Positions 9,293 through 19,393 are shown, counted from the first letter of the stretch. The stretch is 64,000 bases of DNA from Nematopogon swammerdamellus (GCA_946902875.1 OX336353.1:20225151-20289150); one strand, 5' to 3'. The notes: generated by a model from the letters alone, not told the origin. Made by a program: numbers and translations.

Positions 9293-9938
9293 GTACCAAG
9301 GCGAACAATCCGCCTGTGGCGCAATGATTCCCGATTGTTCGCCTGTGGTGTAATGATTCCCGATCGTTCGCCTATGGTGCAATGATTCCCAATTGTTCGC
9401 CTGTGGTGCAATGATTCCCGATTGTTCGCCAGTGGTGCAATGATTCCCGATTGTTCGCCTGTGGTGCAATGATTCCCGATTGTTCACCTGTGGTGCAATG
9501 ATTCCCGATTGTTCGCCTGTGGTGCAATGATTCCCGATTGTTCGCCTGTGGTGCAATGATTCCCGATTGTTCGCCTGTGGTGCAATGATTCCCGATTGTT
9601 CACCTGTGGTGCAATGATTCCCGATTGTTCGCCTGTGGTGCAATGATTCCCGATTGCTCGCCTGTGGCGCAATGATTCCCGATTGTTCGCCTGTATCGCA
9701 ATGATTCCGGATTGTTCGCCTGTGGTGCAATGATTCCCGATTGTTCGCCTGTGGTGCAATCATTCCCGATTGTTCGCCTGTGGTGCAATGATTCCCGATT
9801 GTTCGCCTGTAGCGCAATGATTCCGGATTGTTCGCCTGTGGTGCAATGATTCCCGATTGTTCACCTGTGGTGCAATGATTCCCGATTGTTCGCCTGTAGC
9901 GCAATGATTCCCGATTGTTCGCCTGTGGCGCAATGATT
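9293..9938. repeat. 29-bp satellite array, about 22 units
   Basis: The unit reads GATTGTTCGCCTGTGGTGCA followed by ATGATTCCC. Units differ by a few bases. Variants with GTATCGCA or GTAGCGCA followed by ATTCCGG recur 116 bases apart (4 x 29), which suggests a higher-order period of four units in part of the array. The minus strand stays open through the array for 236 codons because the unit has no stop in any frame. The resulting 29-residue peptide period (GNHCTTGEQSGIIAPQANNR and so on) is an arithmetic outcome of 3 x 29 bases and not evidence of a protein. Confidence 0.97.
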
Positions 9939-9984
9939 CGAGTATGTCTCCAATGGAAGCGACATATCCAAACCATAGCACTAT

Positions 9985-10690
9985 AATCACTGTCCACTTC
10001 GGCGGCGGCGCGGCGCAGCGTCGCGCGAATAACCGTGGCGCCCGAGGGCTAGAGCTTGTACATAAACACAGGTTGGAATCGATACATGCCCACTATACAC
10101 TATGCAGATACATAGAGCGACTTGATTGCCGCGTGACAAGTAGAAAGGAGGGCTTTAAACATCCGCTGATTACCTTTAACGATGTGTGCGTGCGCGCTCC
10201 CGATACGATTCGGTATAGCCGCGAGGGTCCGGCCGACACGACGCGGCGCGGCGTCTGCGGAGACCGGAGGGTCTCCAGCACCGCACACCGGTGTCCCCAG
10301 CACGCGGACCCGCCGCCTCATCCGCCGCCGCCGCGCCGCCGCCGGCGCGAAATTATCCCCGACATCTTTAAATGGAATTTCGCGTGCGCGGCCGCGGATC
10401 GCGCGGCCACCAAGTCCGTAGACACTCTATCGCTTCAGCCTCGCTGCCGGCGGTCGGGGAGTTTCAGACCGGGCTAGGGGGCGCCTCGGACGCGGCGGCC
10501 GTTCATCTGCGCCCCCGCCGCCGCCGCCGGCCGGGTGGGGGTAGGGGCCGGTGCGGTGGCGGCGGCGGCGCGGCGCCCCTACGCCGTCACGTCGACGACG
10601 CTTTGCCCATCGAATATTCACACACGCCAGCTACAAGATTGCCGCCGCCTATACATAGATAGCTAACTAAACTCCGCCGCCGCGGCGCAC
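9985..10690. other. Large GC-rich, CpG-dense island
   Basis: This is the longest such island in the window, rich in CCGCCG on both strands. A plus-strand frame of 177 codons crosses it, but codon choice follows GC content and no domain is visible. A promoter, first exon or regulatory element is possible; none can be proved from the sequence. Confidence 0.5.
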
Positions 10691-11179
10691 CGCGCACCGT
10701 GCCTACACGGTACATACAATTCTAGCTACCTAAGTTAACGAGTATATAGAGACTCCTAAATACGGTTATGTGCTCTACAATATCAAACTACTTAGGTTTC
10801 ACAAGCCACGCTGCTGGGAACCTATACTTACGAAGGCTATTACTGTTAGGCAAAGTACACCGATCATATCGCACAAGCTTTTAATTTGCCAATTTATCAA
10901 TTTTCCGAAAATAATCAAATAACGCTTGAAAATTTGTAATGCGCCTGTGATCGACCTTTAATATGGGTCAGTGCCGTAAATTTAGTTTGATTAGTGTAAG
11001 TAAATGTTGGCCGCTACCCACGGTACAAAGAAGTAGGTTTTTTAAGCTTTAACTATGAAGCATGATAAAATTGAAGATACATCGTACATATTAATATGTA
11101 CCTATTTACTACTTTCGCAAAATACTAAAGATAATTTCAAAGTTTAAATTTTATTTCAGTATGTATGTATCCACAGTGT
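10691..11179. other. Unassigned AT-rich stretch
   Basis: No gene or recognisable repeat. Short simple tracts only. Confidence 0.35.
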
Positions 11180-11778
11180 ATGGCTTCGCTCGCGTGAAAT
11201 TCGTATTTAAAAAGGAGAAAGTAAGTAAACCCGCTACCGTATGTTTATTTCGGCGCGTGGAACAATTCGATTTGTATGACAGCCACATCTTAGCGTAACC
11301 GGAACTGGATTTTATTTAGCCTATCCTATGTCCCGTATAATCAAATGTGCTTGTACGAAGTTTTATCGAATTCGGATGATCGGTTTAAGGGTTATGGAGG
11401 AACATATATACATACATACATATAGAAAAGATTTCTAAAAATCCTCAATTTAGTTTTAGTATCATACCTACATAGAGTTTACAAATGTAATCCTTCCTTA
11501 CCTATAATAAAATCCAACGTCTGCTTTCTGTCTGTCTGAGTGTCTGTCTGTCCGCTTATAACTCGAGAACCACTAAACCGATTTTAATAAAACGAAATTC
11601 TACGGATAGCTTGATTCTTCCCATCAACTATAGGCTACTTACTATCACGCTAAATGGCTTATGAGGTTAGCAGTGAAGTGAAATATGAGAGCGGGCGGAG
11701 CCGCGGGCACAGCTAGTATCTCATAAAACAAAGTACTGTTACTGACCATCCCTTACAGATTTATTATTAGTAGTATTG
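11180..11778 (-). mobile_element. Helitron-like element H1, split by H2
   Basis: On the plus strand this reads GGCTTCGCTCGCGTGAAATT, GTAACCGGAACTGGATTTTA, TTCGGATGATCGGTTTAAGG and later CCATCCCTTACAGATTTATT, matching the copy at 45476-45843 in reverse. The H2 element at 11491-11716 sits between the two halves. Confidence 0.7.
11491..11716 (+). mobile_element. Helitron-like element H2, complete
   Basis: Starts TCCTTCCTTACCTATAATAA and ends GCCGCGGGCACAGCTAG, with the final CTAG at 11713-11716. It is 226 bp long and nested in H1, so it is the younger of the two. Confidence 0.75.
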
Positions 11779-11999
11779 ATGATATTGATCTTTAAGGAAT
11801 TATAACTATGCACATAGTAGATATAGTAGATAGTATTTCGAAATTATATTAAATTACCTAAGTAAGTACATTTTATTAGCGAACGGCATTGGATGTCTTA
11901 ACTGTAATTGTCTCTTCGTGGGTTTAATAAGAGTTACGCCAGACTCTAGCAGAGCCGGCTCAACATTATTAACATCTATTCAGCGTTAACGCCAGAGTG

Positions 12000-12250
12000 G
12001 CGCAAATTACGCTGCCCCGAAGCGTCCACTCTAGGGCGCGGGGCCGCCGCCGGAGGGGCGCGGGCGTCGCGACGCTGGCGTCGCGTACGGGCGTCGTATC
12101 GTAAACTTATTTTTTTCGCGGCGCACAAAGGCCGGGGCGACGCCGACGCCGCCGCCGCCGACGCCGCCGCCGCCGCCGCCGCGCCGTCGCTCTAATTCCC
12201 TGGCGGGCGGCGGCGGCGACGCGGCGCGGCGCATATCGGCTGTGCTGTCC
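12000..12250. other. GC-rich island
   Basis: CCG-rich block with a run of about a dozen CCGCCG-type units at 12140-12180. A minus-strand frame of 67 codons has glycine runs and no other sign of coding. Confidence 0.5.
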
Positions 12251-12345
12251 TAACCTAACGCCCGGCCCGGTGTACAGAGCAATCAAACTAATGCTTTCTG
12301 AGAAATTAAACTGTTCTTGAGATGCCTGGTTTTTCCATGTGATAT

Positions 12346-13335
12346 AAAAAACCGGCCTAGCGCGAGTCCAACTCGCGCACCGAGGGTTCGTATCGCCATG
12401 TCATTGTCAGGGCCACTCACGCCATCTATGGCGTGTTTATGAAATGCTTCATATTAGTTAAAATTCATGATTAGTTAAAATGGTTCATAGTCTTTTCGGT
12501 AGATGGCGCGCATACACTTTTTAGTTTCTTCTAATGGAACCCCCGTGATTTTTTTACTTTTTCTTAATTTATTATTTATTGTTATGTCCGAAATAATAAG
12601 TAAAAAATAACACATATTCTGTGGAAATTTAAACGGGCTACCTATTACGGTTCAAGAGATACAGCACTCGGACAGACAGACAGACAGACAGACAGACGGC
12701 GTACGCTTACTAATACGGTTTGACACCTGAAAGCTCTGGCGGCTCCTGCGGGGCTCCTGCGGGATCATGCGGATCCTTTCGGAAACGGCTTGGGTTGACT
12801 CGGCTCGAAAGCGAACCAAGCTAATCCGATATTCGTTTTATCGTTTATGTAATTTGGTGGCTCAGTGGTATAAGAGTGTAGAATTTTTATTTTTTCAATC
12901 TCGACCATGGGTTGACAAAAGGGACTAGTGTCTCTTTTGCCAAAATTTGTTATTTTGTTTTTTTTTTAAGCAATGTTAGGGTGTTTAATATGGTAAATTT
13001 TTTTTATAACCACCTAAGAAAGCTTTATTTTCGGAAATACAAACGTAACAAAAACGACATGCGCCGCCTCAACATTAGGTTAGGGTTAATATAGAGAAGA
13101 TGCGTCGCCGCGACGCATCTTCTTTATATTAACCCTGGTAATTTTTTTTAAACCACCAAAACATCACTCATACCCTTCGAGCAGCTCGGAGCTAATACCA
13201 CACTTTCCTTCGAGCCGAGTGTTTCGGAAAGGAGTTTCCGCAGGATCCGCGGGAGCCTGCGGGAGCCGCCTGAGCTGTCACGTGGCGGACCGCTTACTAA
13301 TAGGGTCCCGTATCGGATACGGAACCCTAAAAATT
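12346..13335 (+). mobile_element. Family A copy split by a 575-bp insertion
   Basis: The first part (12346-12715) starts AACCGGCCTAGCGCGAGTCC and runs to the CAGA repeats and TACGCTTACTAATA. The second part (13303-13335) reads GGGTCCCGTATCGGATACGG and ends AACCCTAAAAA. The break lies inside the family's TTAGTAATAGGGTCCC region, and the 12 bases CGCTTACTAATA occur on both sides of the insertion. Confidence 0.9.
12716..13290. mobile_element. Long-TIR element, MULE-like or foldback, 575 bp
   Basis: The two ends are imperfect inverted repeats for about 90 bases: AGCTCTGGCGGCTCCTGC at the left, and GCGGGAGCCGCCTGAGCT at the right. The flanks carry a repeated CGCTTACTAATA at 12704-12715 and 13291-13302, an apparent 12-base target duplication or a slightly shorter one. 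At the right centre is a hairpin (13082-13107 pairing with 13111-13136, three-base loop, one mismatch). The left half has a tRNA A-box-like TGGCTCAGTGGTATAAG at about 12857. No transposase remains. Confidence 0.8.
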
Positions 13336-13356
13336 AATATTCCATATGCTCAGCTC

Positions 13357-13612
13357 ATGTAGCTCAGCGGAGACAATTCATCTTCGTTCGATACTCGAGG
13401 TTAGCACACCGCGCGCGGTCGCTCTTTGTATTGGTTACCCTACGACCGTCGAGACTGGTCGTGGTTCGGATCCCACTTAAAAATGTAGGTCCCTCCTCTA
13501 CCTTAGTAGTTAGTTAGGTAGGGTTTGACCCGTATGGATTGGTACCACTGCACTTAATTATGATCGGTCGAAACGGTTATTAAATAGTTCGTGTTTGCCG
13601 TGTTCAGTGTAG
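13357..13612 (+). mobile_element. SINE-5S relative, truncated, first half of a SINE tandem
   Basis: Starts with TGTAGCTCAGCGGAGACAA, has lost much of the 5S-like block, and keeps GGTTCGGATCCCACTTAAAA, GGTACCACTGCACTTAATTA and GATCGGTCGAAACGGTTAT. It ends at GTGTTCAGTGTAG, where SINE-T begins. Confidence 0.75.
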
Positions 13613-13949
13613 ATCTTCTCGTGCGGAGGTCCGTGGTTCGATTCCGGTCGAAAATTTACGTGCACACCTTCACCTGCTGCTTCACCGTTCGGAGCCGGTG
13701 TAAAATTGTAGGTCCCTTCCCTTGCCCCTTACTAGGTGGTAGGCTCAAATTGTAGCCGACTGGTTTGGTACCACCGTACTAAATGTAAGATGGCCGCATA
13801 GTAACCGCTAGTACAGTATAGCCAGCAATCAAAAGGGAAGTCTCCGGTATGGCACCTACCTTCTCGGGGGTGATATTGGCTGGTAGGAGCATGTGCTATG
13901 GCCCCTCCGACTCAGCCACTCATATCAGATTACATAAAAAAAAAAAACT
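13613..13949 (+). mobile_element. SINE-T, second half of a SINE tandem
   Basis: Begins inside the tRNA-like head (TTCTCGTGCGGAGGTCCGTG and GGTTCGATTCCGGTCG), then the usual body, and ends CATATCAGATTACATAAAAA. It joins the SINE-5S unit without spacer, at a position where both families share the word TTCAGTGTAG or near it. Confidence 0.88.
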
Positions 13950-14125
13950 TTCGCGGATCTCCACGTGCCACGATCCTGACACACCGCTGCTGCCTCTTCC
14001 ACTCTCATAATGTCCATGCATGCTCGTCGGTTACGGGTACTACGCACTTGACCCTTTTTGAGCACATGCCCGATCTGGTCCAGGTACGTGCGTCTAGGGC
14101 GACCCTTTCAGACTCTTCCACTCAC
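13947..14125 (-). pseudogene. LINE ORF2 C-terminal fragment
   Basis: One minus-strand frame reads PRRTYLDQIGHVLKKGQV, then STRNRRACMDIMRVEEAAAV and CQDRGTWRSA. This resembles the end of insect LINE polyproteins, where GRPRxxYLDQI and RNRRACM...VEEA..VCxDRxxW are usual. The start is lost and the reading frame is not open further upstream. The clade is not certain. Confidence 0.65.
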
Positions 14126-14167
14126 ATTTGCTCGATAAATTTCATAGGCTACACTGTGCGTGATAAA

Positions 14168-15310
14168 CATACATCGGAATCCGCGGGGCACGAATGATTC
14201 AAGGTTGTTTAGTGATGGGACAATGTATCCACAAATATCGAAAATCGATCGTTATTTTAGAATAATATGGAATAATGTCGATTATTAAAACTAAGAGTAT
14301 TTCTATAGAAAATAAAATATAATAAACAAATGTTGTATTTACTCTGTAGGTACAATACAAATCTGTTCAAACCACAATATTAGTTTTATTAGTATGGAAT
14401 AGAAAGAATTTGATTTTTTTTACCAACTTACACGTGTTACATCATAATGATATTGAAGACTTTTTTGTTACTGTTATGAAACTGAATCGATTAGGCTATA
14501 AAAATCAACCACCTATTTTTTTATTTAAAGACATAAAAAAATATTTTACATAAAAAAAAGGCCAAGGTCCAAAAAAATAGGTCTTACAAAATTAGTTCAT
14601 AGTACGCTAAGGGGGGGTTCTGTATCGGAAATAGATCACTTTTAAAGAACAAAGAATTTTTTTCTTTTTACAAATTTTTTTTTTAATGTTAAATGTAAAA
14701 AAAATTTTTTTCTTAATCGTTTCGGTTTCATGCCAGGAACAAAAAAGTCTTCCAACACGTATATCTCTTTTTTTCAGAAATTGTGAAAAACCACAATTTT
14801 AGTTTTATTAGTATGGAATAGAAAGAATTTAGTTTGTTTTACCAACTTACACATGTTACATCATAATGGTCGTGAAGACTTTTTTGTTACTGTTATGAAA
14901 CTGAATCGATTAGGTTATAAAAATCAACCACCTATTTTTTTATTTAAATACCTACATAAAAAAATTTTTTACTTAAAAAAAAAGCCCAAGGTCCAAAAAA
15001 ATTTATATAGGTTTTACTCCCTATGATACAGAACCCCCCCCCCCCCCCCCCCCTCCCCCTTAGCGTACTACGAACTAATAATTTTGAGGACCTTATATAA
15101 ATATGTATTATATTTACTTAATCATTAACATAAAGTATACATGTTTATATAAGTACTGTAGGTATATAAGTATTCAGGTCTGAAATATGACATGAATAAA
15201 ATACAATAAACAAATAAATATGAGTATCGATAACAGTGTCGATTGTTTATTGATCGCCGTAGTCAATCCCTAACAAGGTCGTATTCGTGCCCCGCGGATT
15301 CCGATGTATG
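14168..15310. mobile_element. hAT-like DNA transposon, non-autonomous, 1,143 bp
   Basis: Ends with inverted CATACATCGGAATCCGCGGG, about 45 bp with minor changes, and is flanked by a perfect 8-bp duplication GTGATAAA at 14160-14167 and 15311-15318. Inside, a segment of about 210 bp is present twice in direct order (14369-14580 and 14790-15003). A second inverted pair is formed by GTACGCTAAGGGGGGGTTCT near 14600 and its reverse near 15020-15070, which includes a run of C at about 15032-15053. No transposase frame is left. Confidence 0.92.
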
Positions 15311-15318
15311 GTGATAAA

Positions 15319-15636
15319 CCGCGCCGCGCGCCGCCTCCGCCGCTCCGCCTCCGTCCCCGCCGTCTCTTGCACGTCCACTCTCTCGATATAGCGAGCTATA
15401 TATACCTACTGCATGTACATATAGCTGCTATACATGTAGCAGGCTCTAGCACGGCACCTAGATAGCTAGCTAGCTACGCGCCCCGCGGCGCGGCGTGCAG
15501 TCGCGCAGGGCTGCCACCCTGTTCATTTATATTGTATTGTGATGTATTTATAAAAAATATCTAGTTTGCAAGATTCTGAAGAGTTCCAGGAGACAATATT
15601 TATGAATCAAATGCTGAATATAAACAATGCGTGAAT
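15319..15636. other. GC-rich block and mixed sequence
   Basis: A short GC-rich stretch (15320-15375) precedes TATA- and TAGC-rich sequence. No gene was seen. Confidence 0.35.
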
Positions 15637-15644
15637 CTACTCAT

Positions 15645-15934
15645 CACAGAGCATCAAATGCGCGCGCCCCTCCTAGAGGCGCCCTGAGCGCGATTTCTCT
15701 ACAACGCCGTTGAAGCATGTGGGCGTGGCCTATGACTTACATATGTGTGTTGTGCGTGTGCATTTGTTTTGTGCGTGTGCCTAACTTGCTCCTCTTTGTG
15801 TGTAGTGTCGATACTAGCACACACACACACATACGAAGCGCTAGCAGCACTGCGTGTAGTTTTTGGGTTTCAAATATTATCGCTTAGGGCGCCTCTAGTA
15901 GGGGGCGCGCGCGGTAGGTATTTGATGCTCTGTG
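15645..15934. mobile_element. MITE, 290 bp, with 8-bp duplication
   Basis: Inverted ends start CACAGAGCATCAAAT and extend about 50 bases (the left arm contains CCTAGAGGCGCCCTGAG). A perfect 8-bp duplication CTACTCAT flanks it at 15637-15644 and 15935-15942, as in hAT elements. The inside has CA/GT-rich DNA and no ORF of note. Confidence 0.93.
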
Positions 15935-15942
15935 CTACTCAT

Positions 15943-16680
15943 ACTTATTCACACATGGTTTATATACCTATACCTACTATATATAAAGAGTGATTCAATT
16001 CCAAATTTCATACATTGGCAACACTGTAAATTAGATAGCCGTCAATAATGGTGCGTGTTTGAAACGTCAAATATTAGCGTGAAAGCACACATTACTAAAT
16101 GCATCGCTTAACCACCTCTCAACTGTTTATTTGTTCTACAAAAATACATTAATATAATAACTGTGTATAGACGTTTGCGGCAAGATTATAGTCAATTTAA
16201 TCATCGTATCCGGGCCATCGGCCTCACCATCACTCGCAGCAGACTTACTCTGCCCAGGCTGTGGTTTATATACAATATCCTTTATTTCACATTTTTTAAT
16301 TTTATATTAATTTTGCATATATTAAACAAAGAAGTAATAAAAATACACAAAATTAATACAAAAATTAAAAACGGTAATACCGCCGGCGGCGGCGGGAGAT
16401 AAGCATTCAAGCACGCCGGCGGATGCAGGCCGTGGCTACGAAGCTCTCCGAGACGACGCGAGTCTAGCTTCGAGCGATGGGTGGTGGTACTAGACACGTA
16501 GGCCACCACCACCACCATCTCGGAGAGCCCCGTATCCGTATAGTTTATATTATCAATATGCCTAAAAGAGAAGCAACCCTGAAAGAATGGAGCAAATAAG
16601 CTTACAACCGTCATATACTGACGCACTATTGACTTATAATATTAGAAGAAACGACTTTAACCTACCAGACTAATTAATTA
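15943..16680. other. Unassigned stretch with LINE-like tail remnants
   Basis: The words GCCTAAAAGAGAAGCAACCC, CTTACAACC and ACTTTAACCTACCAGACTA recur in order at 17160-17475. They suggest two copies of one degenerate repeat, each carrying a SINE. Near 16440-16530 a GC-rich inverted pair (GCTCTCCGAGA and TCTCGGAGAGC) is present. No gene is supported. Confidence 0.4.
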
Positions 16681-17008
16681 AACCGTGTGGGGCCAGTACT
16701 TTAAAAGAATAGCCCCACTGCATCTCTTCCCGTGTATGTCGTAAAAGGCGACTAAGGGATATGACTCCCTTCTTATATTACTAGGTGGTAGGGTTTATCC
16801 CGCCCGGGTTGATACCACCGCACTGAAATGAAAGGTCGGTCGAAACGGCTATGTAAGCAGTTTGTGTTTTCCGCCCAGTTCAGTGTAGCCGGCACGACCG
16901 AAGGGAAGCACTGACGTGGCACCATGTTCATCCGGTGTTATGGGCTGACATCACGGATGTTGCAGGTGATGTAGACAACTGTGTCAGTTTCCATAAAAAA
17001 AAATATGG
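16681..17008 (+). mobile_element. SINE-G head on SINE-5S body, full copy
   Basis: Begins ACCGTGTGGGGCCAGTACTT, carries GTCGTAAAAGGCGACTAAGG and the shared body, and ends CAGTTTCCATAAAAAAAA. Close in sequence to the copy at 7184-7502. Confidence 0.92.
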
Positions 17009-17335
17009 CCGCATAATAGCATGTTTTTATGTCCAGAGTTGGATATAAAATGTGTTTATGAAATAACATTTAGGAATAGTGGTTTTTATTATTTTATCCA
17101 TTTATTTACAATAATTTTACATATAAATTATACCTAAAATATACAAAACTTATATATAAAAAATTACGCCTAAAAGAGAAAGTAAAGCAAAGTAAAAGTA
17201 AAAAGCTTTTATTATTAATTTCTAAAACATAAAACATACAATTTAAAGTAGGTTTCTCACAGATTAATCCTGAAAGATAGGAGCAAAGAATCTTACAACC
17301 TAACTATAATACTATACTAGTTTAATACTACTACT

Positions 17336-17440
17336 AAGCGCCTGGTGGACGAGTGGCCTGGGCGTCGTTGTCGGCTTCTCTAGCGAGAGGTCCGAATTTC
17401 GAATCCAACCGGCGGCGCGGCGTGTACGAATGAGTTAAAA
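17336..17440 (+). mobile_element. SINE-T head only
   Basis: The tRNA-like head is clear: GGTGGACGAGTGGCCTGGGC, GTCGGCTTCTCTAGCGAGAG and TTTCGAATCCAACCGG. The body does not follow, so it is a 3'-truncated or recombined copy. It interrupts the degenerate repeat at 17100-17475. Confidence 0.75.
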
Positions 17441-17492
17441 TCACTTTAACCTACTAGAGCTACACTAATTAAATACTTTAAAATATCTGTCA

Positions 17493-17639
17493 ATTCACTG
17501 GCTACGGTGCCTATTCACTGGCTACGGTGCCTATTCACTGGCTACGGTGCCTATTCACTGGCTACGGTGCCTATTCACTGGCTACGGTGCCTATTCACTG
17601 GCTACGGTGCCTATTCACTGGCTACGGTGCCTATTCATT
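17493..17639. repeat. 20-bp tandem repeat, seven identical units
   Basis: The unit is ATTCACTGGCTACGGTGCCT, seven perfect copies from 17493 to 17632 and a broken eighth. Identity of all units points to recent expansion or homogenisation. Confidence 0.98.
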
Positions 17640-17699
17640 TATTCGAAATTAAAGTGAACCCTCAATACCGGTAATTTAATCGGGAAATAAACTTAACAG

Positions 17700-18005
17700 A
17701 AACCGGTCCATAAATTCACGCCCGGAGCCAACCCTGCCCGCTCTGCGGTGGTCGCGCACCGCGGCAGCGCCTTGTTGCCCTCCCCTGCCCCCTCGCACCG
17801 CGCTCCCGCCCGCCGCTCGCCCCCCGACGGAGAGGCGACGTTAATTTCTGCGCGTCGCGAGGGTGGACCACCCACCACCCCCCGAGCCTTCTCCGGCGAC
17901 GGCGATTGACAACGCGCGCGGAATTTATCGGAGGCAAACACTCGCCTTCGCTTACACTCCGTGATACCCTCGCCGCCGCCCCCTGTAGCTCAGGCGAGCC
18001 ACCCC
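17700..18005. other. GC-rich, CpG-dense island
   Basis: GC-rich block with GACGTTAATTTCTGCGCG and a tail CCCTGTAGCTCAGGCGAGCC. Two overlapping minus-strand frames of 73 and 82 codons are GC artefacts. Confidence 0.5.
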
Positions 18006-18125
18006 TAGCCGGTCTACTTTACATGTCCTTTGCCAACTATTCTACGGTTTCGATGATGGTCAAACAAACAAAGGTTGACTGGAAGAAAGCAATTGTAGTC
18101 ATAATGCCAGCCTCGATCGATAGCT

Positions 18126-18413
18126 CAGTCACAGATTACGTAATAGTTACTTCGTAACAGATAAATAACTCCATAGAAAAAGTTCCATACCTTCGGCTTT
18201 AATAGTCTACTGTTTCACGTCGCCAATCGCTGCATGCGAAAATGTACCTAAACGATCGAGTGTAAAGTGATGATTGCTTTGCAGCTGCGCGCAGTTGCGT
18301 GGGCGCGCGTGTAGGTATGCTTCGCGCGGCTGACGAATTTCTACTGAATTAGGCTCGCCGGCGGTCCACCGGGCGGTAGGTAGTTAGCACGCGCAAGTAC
18401 ATAGAGTGCGTAA
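18126..18413 (-). repeat. Family F repeat, copy 3 (reverse of copies 1 and 2)
   Basis: Shares with 53716-54010 and 54656-54957, in reverse, GATAAATAACTCCATAGAAA, GGCTTTAATAGTCTACTG, CAATCGCTGC, GATTGCTTTGCAGCTGCGCG and GCGCAAGTACATAGAGTGCG. No ORF, terminal inverted repeat or poly-A tail was found, so its type is unknown. Confidence 0.85.
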
Positions 18414-18735
18414 GCCCTGGCTCAGTGGTGCAGACAGTCGACTGTCGCTATTGATTGTTAAGCAACGCTGGGCCGGTCAGTACTTGGATGGGTGACCGCT
18501 CGACCGTTGGAGGCTGACCGTGGTTCGGATTCCACGTAAAACTGTAGGTCCCTTCCTTTTTTACCTTACTGGGTGGTAGGGTTCAACCCGCCCGGGTTGA
18601 TACCACCGCACTGAAGGAAACGTCGGTCGAAACGGCTATGTAAATAGTTTGTGTTTTCCGTCCAGTTCACTATAGCCGGCACGATCGAAGGGAAGCACTG
18701 ACATGGCACCTAGTTCACCCGGTGTTGTGGTAAGT
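18414..18735 (+). mobile_element. SINE-5S, best-preserved 5S-like head
   Basis: A tRNA A-box-like TGGCTCAGTGGTGCAGAC comes first. Then 18457-18499 reads GTTAAGCAACGCTGGGCCGG and TCAGTACTTGGATGGGTGAC, which follows the internal control region of animal 5S rRNA genes almost base for base. A partly duplicated GGAGGCTGACCGTGG and the B-box-like GGTTCGGATTCC come next, then the shared body to TTCACCCGGTGTTGTGG, where the copy is cut short. It is not a 5S gene, because the outer stem halves are absent. Confidence 0.9.
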
Positions 18736-18744
18736 GGAGTAAAA

Positions 18745-18832
18745 AATTAAGAGAGTTCCGCATACAATAAACTATTTGTGGTGCGGATACCTTGGTGCGC
18801 GAGTTCGACTCGCACTTGGCCGGTTTTCTAAC
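18745..18832 (-). mobile_element. Family A fragment
   Basis: Reads GGTGCGCGAGTTCGACTCGC and ACTTGGCCGGTTTT at its right side, the reverse of the family start. The rest is rearranged. Confidence 0.75.
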
Positions 18833-19393
18833 ATTTGTGTATAATAAACAATTTCTATTCTATCAAACATATTATCATGTCAATAAACATATCTTTAGGA
18901 TAATTGTGGCGGACGACGATGGCTCCGCAGTCGGCACATCTTAGCTAGGGAAAATTAGTATAGAAAATAGCGTAGTGAGGCAGCGGCCGGCGTAGTTATA
19001 GAAGTAGGTTTTATAAGTTAGCATAGTATAGCATAGGCGCGGGCTAGGTATAATTAAGATAATATAAGTTAGATATAAGTTAGTTATTAAGAAATATACC
19101 TTTTACAAATCGTAGAATAAGTTAGCCTATAAGACTTAGCCCGTTAGGTTTAATTAGCTTTAACATATTAACTAGGCTAGATATAAGTTTTCCTTTTAAT
19201 AAATAAATATATCTGGTCGGTCTTTTACTGGAGCATACACGGACGAAGCGAGTAAGGCAGAGGGCGGTAGTGTCGCATAACGGGACTCATAGCCGAGCCG
19301 GGCGCCTATTCCCCCGCCCGCGCATTATCGAGCGACACAAGCGCGCTGGGCCGAGCGGGCGGGGAGTCATATAAATATAGGTGCCATTGCGAC

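Noticed and set aside
9293..9938. CRISPR-like look of regular 29-bp repeats
   Set aside because: Units follow each other directly with no unique spacers, in a eukaryotic repeat-rich setting; it is a satellite.
9287..9997. 236-codon minus-strand open frame with a 29-residue repeat
   Set aside because: The peptide period is the arithmetic result of a 29-bp unit with no stop codons; no start context or domain supports a protein.
18457..18499. 5S rRNA gene
   Set aside because: Only the internal control region resembles 5S rRNA. The outer halves are absent and the sequence continues into a SINE body that is repeated elsewhere.
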